From NCBI RefSeq assembly GCF_050948215.1, contig NW_027488771.1, positions 1 through 64,000 on the forward strand: a stretch of 64,000 nt of DNA. The letters run 5' to 3'. The position numbers and the translations under genes are program-made. Below, one piece after another: positions 41,350 to 56,049 of the stretch (position 1 is its first letter; the number at the start of each line of letters is the position of its first letter). A model generated the notes under the pieces. The model had not been told where the DNA came from, ran no database searches, and saw only the letters and a program-made list of their open reading frames with translations. Source of the stretch: Halictus rubicundus. Its lineage: Eukaryota; Arthropoda; Insecta; Hymenoptera; Halictidae.

Positions 41350-44290
41350 TCCTATCCTATCCTCTATCCTATCCTATCCTATCCTCTATCCTATCCTATC
41401 CTCTATCCTATCCTATCCTCTATCCTATCCTATCCTCTATCCTATCCTATCCTCTATCCTATCCTATCCTCTATCCTATCCTATCCTCTATCCTATCCTA
41501 TCCTCTATCCTATCCTATCCTCTATCCTATCCTATCCTCTATCCTATCCTATCCTCTATCCTATCCTATCCTCTATCCTATCCTATCCTCTATCCTATCC
41601 TATCCTCTATCCTATCCTATCTTCTATCCTATCCTATCCTCTATCCGATCCTCTATCCTATCCTATCCTGTATCCTGTCCTATCCTCTATCCTATCCTCT
41701 ATAATATCGTTTACTGTATCATATCCTATCCTCTATCCTATAATATCATCTATCCTATTCTATCCTCTATCCTATCGTCTATCATATCCAATCCTCTATC
41801 GCATCCTCCATCCTATCGTATCCTCTATCCTATCCTATCCTTTATCCTATCCTCTATCCTATCCTATCCTTTATCCTATCCTCTCCTCTATCCAATCCTA
41901 TCCTATATCCTATCCTTTCCTCTATCCTATCCAATCCTCTATCCTATCCTATCCTCTATCCTATCGTATCATCTATCGTATCCTATCCTCTATCCTATCC
42001 TATCCTCTATCCTATCCTATCCTCTATCCTATCCTATCCTCTATCCTATCCTCTCCTCTATCCAATCCTATCCTATATCCTATCCTTTCCTCTATCCTAT
42101 CCAATCCTCTATCCTATCCTATCCTCTATCCTATCGTATCATCTATCGTATCCTATCCTCTATCCTATCCTATCCTCTATCCTATCCTATCCTCTATCCT
42201 ATCCTCTATCCTATCCTATCCTCTATCCTATCCTCTATCCTATCCTATCCTCTATCCTATCCTCTATCCTATCCTATCCTCTATCCTATCCTATCGTCTA
42301 TCCTATCCTATCCTCTATCCTATCCTATCCTCTATCCTATCCTATACTCTATCCTATCGTATCCTCTATCGTATCCTATCCTCTATCATATCCTATCCTC
42401 TATCCTATCGTATCATCTATCGTATCCTATCCTCTATCCTATCCTATCCTCTATCCTATCCTATCCTCTTTCCTATCCTATCCTCTATCCTATCCTATCC
42501 TCTATCCTATCCTATCCTCTATCCTATCCTCTATAATATCGTTTACTCTATCATATCCTATCCTCTATCCTATAATATCATCTATCCTATTCTATCCTCT
42601 ATCCTATCCTTTATCCTATCCTATCCTCTATCCTATCCTATCGTCTATCCTATCCTATCCTCTATCCTATCCTATCCTCTATCCTATCGTATCCTCTATC
42701 ATATCCTATCCTCTATCCTATCCTATCCTCTATCCTATCCTATCCTCTATCCTATCCTATCCTATCCTCTATCCTATCCTATCCTCTATCCTATCCTATC
42801 CTCTATCCTATCCTCTCCTCTATCCAATCCTATCCTATATCCTATCCTTTCCTCTATCCTATCCAATCCTCTATCATATCCTATCCTCTATCCTATCGTA
42901 TCATCTATCGTATCCTATCCTCTATCCTATCCTATCCTCTATCCTATCCTATCCTCTATCCTACCCTCTATCCTATCCTTTATCCTATCCTATCCTCTAT
43001 CCTATCCTATCGTCTATCCTATCCTATCCTCTATCCTATCCTATCCTCTATCCTATCGTATCCTCTATCATATCCTATCCTCTATCCTATCCTATCCTCT
43101 ATCCTATCCTATCCTCTATCCTATCCTATCCTATCCTCTATCCTATCCTATCCTCTATCCTATCCTATCCTCTATCCTATCCTATCCTCTATCCTATCCT
43201 ATCCTATCCTCTATCCTATCCTATCCTCTATCCTATCCTATCCTCTATCCTATCCTCTATCCTATCCTATCCTCTATCCTATCCTATCCTCTATCCTATC
43301 CTATCCTCTATCCTATCCTATCCTCTATCCTATCCTATCCTCTATCCTATCCTATCCTCTATCCGATCCTCTATCCTATCCTATCCTGTATCCTGTCCTA
43401 TCCTCTATCCTATCCTCTATAATATCGTTTACTCTATCATATCCTTTCCTCTATCCTATAATATCATCTATCCTATTCTATCCTCTATCCTATCGTCTAT
43501 CATATCCAATCCTCTATCGCATCCTCCATCCTATCGTATCCTCTATCCTATCCTATCCTTTATCCTATCCTCTATCCTATCCTATCCTTTATCCTATCCT
43601 CTCCTCTATCCAATCCTATCCTATATCCTATCCTTTCCTCTATCCTATCCAATCCTCTATCCTATCCTATCCTCTATCCTATCGTATCATCTATCGTATC
43701 CTATCCTCTATCCTATCCTATCCTCTATCCTATCCTATCCTCTATCCTATCCTATCCTCTATCCGATCCTCTCCTCTATCCAATCCTATCCTATATCCTA
43801 TCCTTTCCTCTATCCTATCCAATCCTCTATCCTATCCTATCCTCTATCCTATCGTATCATCTATCGTATCCTATCCTCTATCCTATCCTATCCTCTATCC
43901 TATCCTATCCTCTATCCTATCCTCTATCCTATCCTATCCTCTATCCTATCCTCTATCCTATCCTATCCTCTATCCTATCCTCTATCCTATCCTATCCTCT
44001 ATCCTATCCTATCGTCTATCCTATCCTATCCTCTATCCTATCCTATCCTCTATCCTATCCTATACTCTATCCTATCGTATCCTCTATCGTATCCTATCCT
44101 CTATCCTATCCTATCCTCTTTCCTATCCTATCCTCTATCCTATCCTATCCTCTATACTATCCTATCCTCTATCCTATCCTATCCTCTTTCCTATCCTATC
44201 CTCTATCCTATCCTATCCTCTATCCTATCCTATCCTCTATCCTATCCTATCCTCTATCCTATCCTCTATCCTATCCTCTATCCTATCCTA

Positions 44291-44367
44291 TCCTCTATCC
44301 TCTATCCTCTATCCTCTATCCTCTATCCTCTATCCTCTATCCTCTATCCTCTATCCTCTATCCTCTA
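44291..44367 (+). repeat. Pure (TCCTCTA) array, 11 units
   Basis: A 77-bp uninterrupted run, followed by roughly 320 bp of nearly perfect 17-mers up to a CTAACC variant near 44690. Confidence 0.93.
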
Positions 44368-44996
44368 TCCTATCCTATCCTCTATCCTATCCTATCCTCT
44401 ATCCTATCCTATCCTCTATCCTATCCTATCCTCTATCCTATCCTATCCTCTATCCTATCCTATCCTCTATCCTATCCTATCCTCTATCCTATCCTATCCT
44501 CTATCCTATCCTATCCTCTATCCTATCCTATCCTCTATCCTATCCTATCCTCTATCCTATCCTATCCTCTATCCTATCCTATCCTCTATCCTATCCTATC
44601 CTCTATCCTATCCTATCCTCTATCCTATCCTATCCTCTATCCTATCCTATCCTCTATCCTATCCTATCCTCTATCCTATCCTATCCTCTAACCTATCCTA
44701 TCCTCTATCCTATCCTATCCTCTATCCTATCCTATCCTCTATCCTATCCTATCCTCTATCCGATCCTCTATCCTATCCTATCCTCTATCCTATCCTATCC
44801 CCTATCCTATCCTATCCTGTATCCTGTCCTATCCTCTATCCTATCCTATCCTCTATCCTATCCTTTCCTCTATCCTATCCAATCCTCTATCCTATCCTAT
44901 CCTCTATCCTATCGTATCATCTATCGTATCCTATCCTCTATCCTATCCTATCCTCTTTCCTATCCTATCCTCTATCCTATCCTATCCTCTATCCTA

Positions 44997-45052
44997 TCCT
45001 CTATCCTCTATCCTCTATCCTCTATCCTCTATCCTCTATCCTCTATCCTCTA
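44997..45052 (+). repeat. (TCCTCTA) array, 8 units, bounded by TCCTGTCC
   Basis: A 56-bp uninterrupted run ending at a TCCTGTCC variant. Arrays of exactly the same size and right-hand boundary occur at 52171-52226, 55994-56049 and 57555-57610. An ATG-bearing CTATGCAATCC variant follows at 45215. Confidence 0.92.
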
Positions 45053-46349
45053 TCCTGTCCTATCCTCTATCCTATCCTATCCTATCCTCTATCCTATCCT
45101 ATCCTATCCTCTATCCTATCCTATCCTCTATCCTATCGTATCCTCTATCCTATCCTATCCTCTATCCTATCCTATCCTCTATCCTATCCTATCCTCTATC
45201 CTATCCTCTCCTCTATGCAATCCTATCCTATATCCTATCCTTTCCTCTATCCTATCCTATCCTCTATCCTATCCTATCCTCTATCCTATCGTATCATCTA
45301 TCGTATCCTATCCTCTATCCTATCCTATCCTCTATCCTATCCTATCCTCTATCCTATCCTCTATCCTATCCTATCCTCTATCCTATCCTCTATCCTATCC
45401 TATCCTCTATCCTATCCCCTATCCTATCCTATCCTCTATCCTATCCTATCGTCTATCCTATCCTATCCTCTATCCTATCCTATCCTCTATCCTATCCTAT
45501 ACTCTATCCTATCGTATCCTCTATCGTATCCTATCCTCTATCCTATCCTATCCTCTTTCCTATCCTATCCTCTATCCTATCCTATCCTCTATACTATCCT
45601 ATCCTCTATCCTATCCTATCCTCTTTCCTATCCTATCCTCTATCCTATCCTATCCTATCCTCTATCCTATCCTATCCTATCCTCTATCCTATCCTATCCT
45701 CTATCCTATCGTATCCTCTATCATATCCTATCCTCTATCCTATAATATCATCTATCCTATTCTATCCTCTATCCTATCGTCTATCATATCCAATCCTCTA
45801 TCGCATCCTCCATCCTATCGTATCCTCTATCCTATCCTATCCTCTATCCTATCCTCTCCTCTATCCAATCCTATCCTATATCCTATCCTTTCCTCTATCC
45901 TATCCAATCCTCTATCCTATCCTATCCTCTATCCTATCCTATCCTCTATCGTATCCTATCCACTATCCTATCCTATCCCCTATCCTATCCGATCCTCTAT
46001 CCTATCCTATCCTGTATCCTGTCCTATCCTCTATCCTATCCTATCCTCTATCCTATCCTTTCCTCTATCCTATCCAATCCTCTATCCTATCCTATCCTCT
46101 ATCCTATCGTATCATCTATCGTATCCTATCCTCTATCCTATCCTATCCTCTATCCTATCCTATCCTCTATCCTATCCTATCCTCTTTCCTATCCTATCCT
46201 CTATCCTATCCTCTCCTCTATCCAATCCTATCCTATATCCTATCCTTTCCTCTATCCTATCCAATCCTCTATCCTATCCTATCCTCTATCCTATCCTATC
46301 CTCTTTCCTATCCTATCCTCTATCCTATCCTATCCTCTATCCTATCCTA

Positions 46350-46433
46350 TCCTCTATCCTCTATCCTCTATCCTCTATCCTCTATCCTCTATCCTCTATC
46401 CTCTATCCTCTATCCTCTATCCTCTATCCTCTA
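46350..46433 (+). repeat. Pure (TCCTCTA) array, 12 units
   Basis: An 84-bp uninterrupted run. A second array of 6 units follows TATATTATCC at 46665-46706, the same arrangement as in the 35.9-41.2 kb zone. Confidence 0.92.
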
Positions 46434-48744
46434 TCCTATCCTATCCTATCCTCTATCCTATCCTATCCTCTATCCTATCCTATCCTCTATCCTATCCTAT
46501 CCTCTATCCTATCCTATCCTCTATCCTATCCTATCCTCTATCCTATCCTATCCTCTATCCTATCCTATCCTCTATCCGATCCTCTATCCTATCCTATCCT
46601 CTTTCCTATCCTATCCTCTATCCTATCCTATCCTCTATCCTATCCTATCCTCTATATTATCCTATCCTCTATCCTCTATCCTCTATCCTCTATCCTCTAT
46701 CCTCTATCCTATCCTATCCTCTATCCTATCCTATCCTATCCTCTATCCTATCCTATCCTCTATCCTATCCTATCCTCTATCCTATCCTATCCTCTATCCT
46801 ATCCTATCCTATCCTCTATCCTATCCTATCCTCTATCCTATCCTATCCTCTATCCTATCCTCTATCCTATCCTATCCTCTATCCTATCCTATCCTCTATC
46901 CTATCCTATCCTCTATCCTATCCTATCCTCTATCCTATCCTATCCTCTATCCTATCCTATCCTCTATCCTATCCTATCCTCTATCCTATCCTATCCTCTA
47001 TCCTATCCTATCTTCTATCCTATCCTATCCTCTATCCTATCCTATCCTGTATCCTGTCCTATCCTCTATCCTATCCTCTATAATATCGTTTACTGTATCA
47101 TATCCTATCCTCTATCCTATAATATCATCTATCCTATTCTATCCTCTATCCTATCGTCTATCATATCCAATCCTCTATCGCATCCTCCATCCTATCGTAT
47201 CCTCTATCCTATCCTATCCTTTATCCTATCCTCTATCCTATCCTATCCTTTATCCTATCCTCTATCCTATCCTATCCTTTATCCTATCCTCTCCTCTATC
47301 CAATCCTATCCTATATCCTATCCTTTCCTCTATCCTATCCAATCCTCTATCCTATCCTATCCTCTATCCTATCGTATCATCTATCGTATCCTATCCTCTA
47401 TCCTATCCTATCCTCTATCCTATCCTATCCTCTATCCTATCCTATCCTCTATCCTATCCTCTCCTCTATCCAATCCTATCCTATATCCTATCCTTTCCTC
47501 TATCCTATCCAATCCTCTATCCTATCCTATCCTCTATCCTATCGTATCATCTATCGTATCCTATCCTCTATCCTATCCTATCCTCTATCCTATCCTATCC
47601 TCTATCCTATCCTCTATCCTATCCTATCCTCTATCCTATCCTCTATCCTATCCTATCCTCTATCCTATCCTATACTCTATCCTATCGTATCCTCTATCGT
47701 ATCCTATCCTCTATCCTATCCTATCCTCTTTCCTATCCTATCCTCTATACTATCCTATCCTCTATCCTATCCTATCCTCTTTCCTATCCTATCCTCTATC
47801 CTATCCTATCCTCTATCCTATCCTATCCTCTATCCTATCCTCTATCCTATCCTATCCTCTATCCTATCCTCTATCCTATCCTATCCTCTATCCTATCCTA
47901 TCCTCTATCCTATCCTCTATCCTATCCTATCGTCTATCCTATCCTATCCTCTATCCTATCCTATCCTCTATCCTATCCTATCCTCTATCCTATCCTATCC
48001 TCTATCCTATCCGATCCTCTATCCTATCCTATCCTCTATCCTATCCTATCCTCTATCCTATCCTCTATAATATCGTTTACTGTATCATATCCTATCCTCT
48101 ATCCTATAATATCATCTATCCTATTCTATCCTCTATCCTATCGTCTATCATATCCAATCCTCTATCGCATCCTCCATCCTATCGTATCCTCTATCCTATC
48201 CTATCCTTTATCCTATCCTCTATCCTATCCTATCCTTTATCCTATCCTCTCCTCTATCCAATCCTATCCTATATCCTATCCTTTCCTCTATCCTATCCAA
48301 TCCTCTATCCTATCCTATCCTCTATCCTATCGTATCATCTATCGTATCCTATCCTCTATCCTATCCTATCCTCTATCCTATCCTATCCTCTATCCTATCC
48401 TATCCTCTATCCTATCCTATCCTCTATCCTATCCTATCGTCTATCCTATCCTATCCTCTATCCTATCCTATCCTCTATCCTATCCTATACTCTATCCTAT
48501 CGTATCCTCTATCGTATCCTATCCTCTATCCTATCCTATCCTCTATCCTATCCTATCCTCTATCCTATCCTCTATCCTATCCTATCCTCTATCCTATCCT
48601 CTATCCTATCCTATCCTCTATCCTATCCTCTATCCTATCCTATCCTCTATCCTATCGTATCCTCTATCGTATCCTATCCTCTATCCTATCCTATCCTCTT
48701 TCCTATCCTATCCTCTATCCTATCCTATCCTCTATCCTATCCTA

Positions 48745-48877
48745 TCCTCTATCCTCTATCCTCTATCCTCTATCCTCTATCCTCTATCCTCTATCCTCTA
48801 TCCTCTATCCTCTATCCTCTATCCTCTATCCTCTATCCTCTATCCTCTATCCTCTATCCTCTATCCTCTATCCTCTA
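48745..48877 (+). repeat. Pure (TCCTCTA) array, 19 units
   Basis: A 133-bp uninterrupted run. Its homologue about 7.5 kb upstream has 16 units. Confidence 0.93.
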
Positions 48878-50396
48878 TCCTATCCTATCCTCTATCCTAT
48901 CCTATCCTATCCTCTATCCTATCCTATCCTCTATCCTATCCTATCCTCTATCCTATCCTATCCTCTATCCTATCCTATCCTCTATCCTATCCTATCCTCT
49001 ATCCTATCCTATCCTCTATCCTATCCTATCCTCTATCCTATCCTATCCTCTATCCTATCCTATCCTCTATCCTATCCTATCCTCTATCCTATCCTATCCT
49101 CTATCCTATCCTATCCTCTATCCTATCCTATCCTCTATCCTATCCTATCCTCTATCCTATCCTATCCTCTATCCTATCCTATCCTCTATCCTATCCTATC
49201 CTCTATCCTATCCTATCTTCTATCCTATCCTATCCTCTATCCGATCCTCTATCCTATCCTATCCTGTATCCTGTCCTATCCTCTATCCTATCCTCTATAA
49301 TATCGTTTACTGTATCATATCCTATCCTCTATCCTATAATATCATCTATCCTATTCTATCCTCTATCCTATCGTCTATCATATCCAATCCTCTATCGCAT
49401 CCTCCATCCTATCGTATCCTCTATCCTATCCTATCCTTTATCCTATCCTCTATCCTATCCTATCCTTTATCCTATCCTCTATCCTATCCTATCCTTTATC
49501 CTATCCTCTCCTCTATCCAATCCTATCCTATATCCTATCCTTTCCTCTATCCTATCCAATCCTCTATCCTATCCTATCCTCTATCCTATCGTATCATCTA
49601 TCGTATCCTATCCTCTATCCTATCCTATCCTCTATCCTATCCTATCCTCTATCCTATCCTATCCTCTATCCTATCCTCTCCTCTATCCAATCCTATCCTA
49701 TATCCTATCCTTTCCTCTATCCTATCCAATCCTCTATCCTATCCTATCCTCTATCCTATCGTATCATCTATCGTATCCTATCCTCTATCCTATCCTATCC
49801 TCTATCCTATCCTATCCTCTATCCTATCCTCTATCCTATCCTATCCTCTATCCTATCCTCTATCCTATCCTATCCTCTATCCTATCCTATCGTCTATCCT
49901 ATCCTATCCTCTATCCTATCCTATCCTCTATCCTATCCTATACTCTATCCTATCGTATCCTCTATCGTATCCTATCCTCTATCCTATCCTATCCTCTTTC
50001 CTATCCTATCCTCTATCCTATCCTATCCTCTATACTATCCTATCCTCTATCCTATCCTATCCTCTTTCCTATCCTATCCTCTATCCTATCCTATCCTCTA
50101 TCCTATCCTATCCTCTATCCTATCCTCTATCCTATCCTATCCTCTATCCTATCCTCTATCCTATCCTATCCTCTATCCTATCCTATCCTCTATCCTATCC
50201 TATCCTCTATCCTATCCTATCCTCTATCCTATCCTATCCTCTATCCGATCCTCTATCCTATCCTATCCTGTATCCTGTCCTATCCTCTATCCTATCCTCT
50301 ATAATATCGTTTACTCTATCATATCCTATCCTCTTTCCTATCCTATCCTCTATCCTATCCTATCCTCTATCCTATCCTATCCTCTATATTATCCTA

Positions 50397-50452
50397 TCCT
50401 CTATCCTCTATCCTCTATCCTCTATCCTCTATCCTCTATCCTCTATCCTCTA
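50397..50452 (+). repeat. (TCCTCTA) array, 8 units, after TATATTATCC
   Basis: A 56-bp run in the arrangement CATATCC, CTCTTTCC, TATATTATCC, array, matching the units of the 35.9-41.2 kb zone. Confidence 0.9.
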
Positions 50453-51624
50453 TCCTATCCTATCCTCTATCCTATCCTATCCTATCCTCTATCCTATCCT
50501 ATCCTCTATCCTATCCTATCCTCTATCCTATCCTATCCTATCCTCTATCCTATCCTATCCTCTATCCTATCCTATCCTCTATCCTATCCTCTATCCTATC
50601 CTATCCTCTATCCTATCCTATCCTCTATCCTATCCTATCCTCTATCCTATCCTATCCTCTATCCTATCCTATCCTCTATCCTATCCTATCCTCTATCCGA
50701 TCCTCTATCCTATCCTATCCTGTATCCTGTCCTATCCTCTATCCTATCCTCTATAATATCGTTTACTCTATCATATCCTTTCCTCTATCCTATAATATCA
50801 TCTATCCTATTCTATCCTCTATCCTATCGTCTATCATATCCAATCCTCTATCGCATCCTCCATCCTATCGTATCCTCTATCCTATCCTATCCTTTATCCT
50901 ATCCTCTATCCTATCCTATCCTTTATCCTATCCTCTCCTCTATCCAATCCTATCCTATATCCTATCCTTTCCTCTATCCTATCCAATCCTCTATCCTATC
51001 CTATCCTCTATCCTATCGTATCATCTATCGTATCCTATCCTCTATCCTATCCTATCCTCTATCCTATCCTATCCTCTATCCTATCCTATCCTCTATCCTA
51101 TCCTATCCTCTATCCTATCCTATCCTCTATCCTATCCTATCCTATATCCTATCCTTTCCTCTATCCTATCCAATCCTCTATCCTATCCTATCCTCTATCC
51201 TATCGTATCATCTATCGTATCCTATCCTCTATCCTATCCTATCCTCTATCCTATCCTATCCTCTATCCTATCCTCTATCCTATCCTATCCTCTATCCTAT
51301 CCTCTATCCTATCCTATCCTCTATCCTATCCTCTATCCTATCCTATCCTCTATCCTATCCTATCGTCTATCCTATCCTATCCTCTATCCTATCCTATCCT
51401 CTATCCTATCCTATACTCTATCCTATCGTATCCTCTATCGTATCCTATCCTCTATCCTATCCTATCCTCTTTCCTATCCTATCCTCTATCCTATCCTATC
51501 CTCTATACTATCCTATCCTCTATCCTATCCTATCCTCTTTCCTATCCTATCCTCTATCCTATCCTATCCTCTATCCTATCCTATCCTCTATCCTATCCTC
51601 TATCCTATCCTCTATCCTATCCTA

Positions 51625-51694
51625 TCCTCTATCCTCTATCCTCTATCCTCTATCCTCTATCCTCTATCCTCTATCCTCTATCCTCTATCCTCTA
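51625..51694 (+). repeat. Pure (TCCTCTA) array, 10 units
   Basis: A 70-bp uninterrupted run with the same unit count as its 5,384-bp-offset partner at 57009-57078. Confidence 0.93.
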
Positions 51695-52170
51695 TCCTAT
51701 CCTATCCTCTATCCTATCCTATCCTCTATCCTATCCTATCCTCTATCCTATCCTATCCTCTATCCTATCCTATCCTCTATCCTATCCTATCCTCTATCCT
51801 ATCCTATCCTCTATCCTATCCTATCCTCTATCCTATCCTATCCTCTATCCTATCCTATCCTCTATCCTATCCTATCCTCTATCCTATCCTATCCTCTATC
51901 CGATCCTCTATCCTATCCTATCCTCTATCCTATCCTATCCCCTATCCTATCCTATCCTGTATCCTGTCCTATCCTCTATCCTATCCTATCCTCTATCCTA
52001 TCCTTTCCTCTATCCTATCCAATCCTCTATCCTATCCTATCCTCTATCCTATCGTATCATCTATCGTATCCTATCCTCTATCCTATCCTATCCTCTATCC
52101 TATCGTATCCTCTATCGTATCCTATCCTCTATCCTATCCTATCCTCTTTCCTATCCTATCCTCTATCCTA

Positions 52171-52226
52171 TCCTCTATCCTCTATCCTCTATCCTCTATC
52201 CTCTATCCTCTATCCTCTATCCTCTA
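52171..52226 (+). repeat. (TCCTCTA) array, 8 units, bounded by TCCTGTCC
   Basis: A 56-bp run with the same unit count as its partner at 57555-57610. Confidence 0.92.
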
Positions 52227-53498
52227 TCCTGTCCTATCCTCTATCCTATCCTATCCTATCCTCTATCCTATCCTATCCTCTATCCTATCCTATCGTCTAT
52301 CCTATCCTATCCTCTATCCTATCCTATCCTCTATCCTATCCTATACTCTATCCTATCGTATCCTCTATCGTATCCTATCCTCTATCCTATCCTATCCTCT
52401 TTCCTATCCTATCCTCTATCCTATCCTATCCTCTATACTATCCTATCCTCTATCCTATCCTATCCTCTTTCCTATCCTATCCTCTATCCTATCCTATCCT
52501 CTATCCTATCCTATCCTCTATCCTATCGTATCCTCTATCCTATCCTATCCTCTATCCTATCCTATCCTCTATCCTATCCTATCCTCTATCCTATCCTCTC
52601 CTCTATGCAATCCTATCCTATATCCTATCCTTTCCTCTATCCTATCCTATCCTCTATCCTATCCTATCCTCTATCCTATCGTATCATCTATCGTATCCTA
52701 TCCTCTATCCTATCCTATCCTCTATCCTATCCTATCCTCTATCCTATCCTATCCTCTATCCTATCGTATCATCTATCGTATCCTATCCTCTATCCTATCC
52801 TATCCTCTATCCTATCCTATCCTCTATCCTATCCTCTATCCTATCCTATCCTCTATCCTATCCTCTATCCTATCCTATCCTCTATCCTATCCCCTATCCT
52901 ATCCTATCCTCTATCCTATCCTATCGTCTATCCTATCCTATCCTCTATCCTATCCTATCCTCTATCCTATCCTATACTCTATCCTATCGTATCCTCTATC
53001 GTATCCTATCCTCTATCCTATCCTATCCTCTTTCCTATCCTATCCTCTATCCTATCCTATCCTCTATACTATCCTATCCTCTATCCTATCCTATCCTCTT
53101 TCCTATCCTATCCTCTATCCTATCCTATCCTCTATCCTATCCTATCCTCTATCCTATCCTCTATCCTATCCTCTATCCTATCCTATCCTCTATCCTATCC
53201 TCTATCCTATCCTATCCTCTATCCTATCCTCTATCCTATCCTATCCTCTATCCTATCCTATCGTCTATTCTATCCTATCCTCTATCCTATCCTATCCTCT
53301 ATCCTATCCTATACTCTATCCTATCGTATCCTCTATCGTATCCTATCCTCTATCCTATCCTATCCTCTTTCCTATCCTATCCTCTATCCTATCCTATCCT
53401 CTATACTATCCTATCCTCTATCCTATCCTATCCTCTTTCCTATCCTATCCTCTATCCTATCCTATCCTCTATCCTATCCTATCCTCTATATTATCCTA

Positions 53499-53533
53499 TC
53501 CTCTATCCTCTATCCTCTATCCTCTATCCTCTA
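53499..53533 (+). repeat. (TCCTCTA) array, 5 units
   Basis: It follows TATATTATCC. The duplicate copy at 58895-58943 has 7 units, a direct example of array length change after duplication. Confidence 0.92.
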
Positions 53534-54856
53534 TCCTATCCTATCCTCTATCCTATCCTATCCTATCCTCTATCCTATCCTATCCTCTATCCTATCCTAT
53601 CCTCTACCCTATCCTATCCTCTATCCTATCCTATCCTCTATCCTATCCTATCCTCTATCCTATCCTATCCTCTATCCTATCCTATCCTCTATCCTATCCT
53701 ATCCTCTATCCTATCCTATCCTCTATCCTATCCTATCCTCTATCCTATCCTATCCTCTTTCCTATCCTATCCTCTATCCTATCCTATCCTCTATACTATC
53801 CTATCCTCTATCCTATCCTATCCTCTTTCCTATCCTATCCTCTATCCTATCCTATCCTCTATCCTATCCTATCCTCTATCCTATCGTATCCTCTATCCTA
53901 TCCTATCCTCTATCCTATCCTATCCTCTATCCTATCCTATCCTCTATCCTATCCTCTCCTCTATGCAATCCTATCCTATATCCTATCCTTTCCTCTATCC
54001 TATCCTATCCTCTATCCTATCCTATCCTCTATCCTATCGTATCATCTATCGTATCCTATCCTCTATCCTATCCTATCCTCTATCCTATCCTATCCTCTAT
54101 CCTATCCTATCCTCTATCCTATCGTATCATCTATCGTATCCTATCCTCTATCCTATCCTATCCTCTATCCTATCCTATCCTCTATCCTATCCTCTATCCT
54201 ATCCTATCCTCTATCCTATCCTCTATCCTATCCTATCCTCTATCCTATCCCCTATCCTATCCTATCCTCTATCCTATCCTATCGTCTATCCTATCCTATC
54301 CTCTATCCTATCCTATCCTCTATCCTATCCTATACTCTATCCTATCGTATCCTCTATCGTATCCTATCCTCTATCCTATCCTATCCTCTTTCCTATCCTA
54401 TCCTCTATCCTATCCTATCCTCTATACTATCCTATCCTCTATCCTATCCTATCCTCTTTCCTATCCTATCCTCTATCCTATCCTATCCTCTATCCTATCC
54501 TATCCTCTATCCTATCCTCTATCCTATCCTCTATCCTATCCTATCCTCTATCCTATCCTCTATAATATCCTATCCTCTATCCTATCCTCTATCCTATCCT
54601 ATCCTCTATCCTATCCTATCGTCTATTCTATCCTATCCTCTATCCTATCCTATCCTCTATCCTATCCTATACTCTATCCTATCGTATCCTCTATCGTATC
54701 CTATCCTCTATCCTATCCTATCCTCTTTCCTATCCTATCCTCTATCCTATCCTATCCTCTATACTATCCTATCCTCTATCCTATCCTATCCTCTTTCCTA
54801 TCCTATCCTCTATCCTATCCTATCCTCTATCCTATCCTATCCTCTATATTATCCTA

Positions 54857-54898
54857 TCCTCTATCCTCTATCCTCTATCCTCTATCCTCTATCCTCTA
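54857..54898 (+). repeat. (TCCTCTA) array, 6 units
   Basis: It follows TATATTATCC. The duplicate copy at 60267-60301 has 5 units. Confidence 0.92.
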
Positions 54899-55993
54899 TC
54901 CTATCCTATCCTCTATCCTATCCTATCCTATCCTCTATCCTATCCTATCCTCTATCCTATCCTATCCTCTACCCTATCCTATCCTCTATCCTATCCTATC
55001 CTCTATCCTATCCTATCCTCTATCCTATCCTATCCTCTATCCTATCCTATCCTCTATCCTATCCTATCCTCTATCCTATCCTATCCTCTATCCTATCCTA
55101 TCCTCTATCCTATCCTATCCTTTATCCTATCCTCTATCCTATCCTATCCTTTATCCTATCCTCTCCTCTATCCAATCCTATCCTATATCCTATCCTTTCC
55201 TCTATCCTATCCAATCCTCTATCCTATCCTATCCTCTATCCTATCGTATCATCTATCGTATCCTATCCTCTATCCTATCCTATCCTCTATCCTATCCTAT
55301 CCTCTATCCTATCCTATCCTCTATCCGATCCTCTCCTCTATCCAATCCTATCCTATATCCTATCCTTTCCTCTATCCTATCCAATCCTCTATCCTATCCT
55401 ATCCTCTATCCTATCGTATCATCTATCGTATCCTATCCTCTATCCTATCCTATCCTCTATCCTATCCTATCCTCTATCCTATCCTCTATCCTATCCTATC
55501 CTCTATCCTATCCTCTATCCTATCCTATCCTCTATCCTATCCTCTATCCTATCCTATCCTCTATCCTATCCTATCGTCTATCCTATCCTATCCTCTATCC
55601 TATCCTATCCTCTATCCTATCCTATACTCTATCCTATCGTATCCTCTATCGTATCCTATCCTCTATCCTATCCTCTCCTCTATCCTATCCTATCCTCTAT
55701 CCTATCCTATCCTCTATGCTATCCTACCCTCTTTCCTATCCTATCCTCTATCCTATCCTATCCTCTATCCTATCCTACCCTCTATCCTATCCTATCCTCT
55801 ATCGTATCCTATCCTCTATCCTATCCTTTCCTCTATCCTATCCAATCCTCTATCCTATCCTATCCTCTATCCTATCGTATCATCTATCGTATCCTATCCT
55901 CTATCCTATCCTATCCTCTATCCTATCGTATCCTCTATCGTATCCTATCCTCTATCCTATCCTATCCTCTTTCCTATCCTATCCTCTATCCTA

Positions 55994-56049
55994 TCCTCTA
56001 TCCTCTATCCTCTATCCTCTATCCTCTATCCTCTATCCTCTATCCTCTA
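55994..56049 (+). repeat. (TCCTCTA) array, 8 units, bounded by TCCTGTCC
   Basis: A 56-bp run. A further CTATGCAATCC ATG variant follows at about 56427, so this is another copy of the array-plus-ATG module seen at 44997, 52171 and 57555. Confidence 0.91.

Larger units (their letters stand above)
41200..51200 (+). repeat. Block repeated at 7.3-7.6 kb offsets, with nested 1-2 kb copies
   Basis: The end of an L array (41349 and 48877, offset 7528), the CCGATCC landmark (41647 and 49243, 7596) and the module variant ATCGTTTACTG (41709 and 49305, 7596) are colinear. Later landmarks (43365 and 50699; 43427 and 50761; 43612 and 50946) share an offset of 7334. The step from 7528 to 7596 is 68 bp, four 17-bp monomers. 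The G-bearing ATCGTTTACTG allele also appears at 47088 and 48075, so four sites share a substitution absent elsewhere. A TCCTTTATCC variant pair follows each of these modules. Confidence 0.83.
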
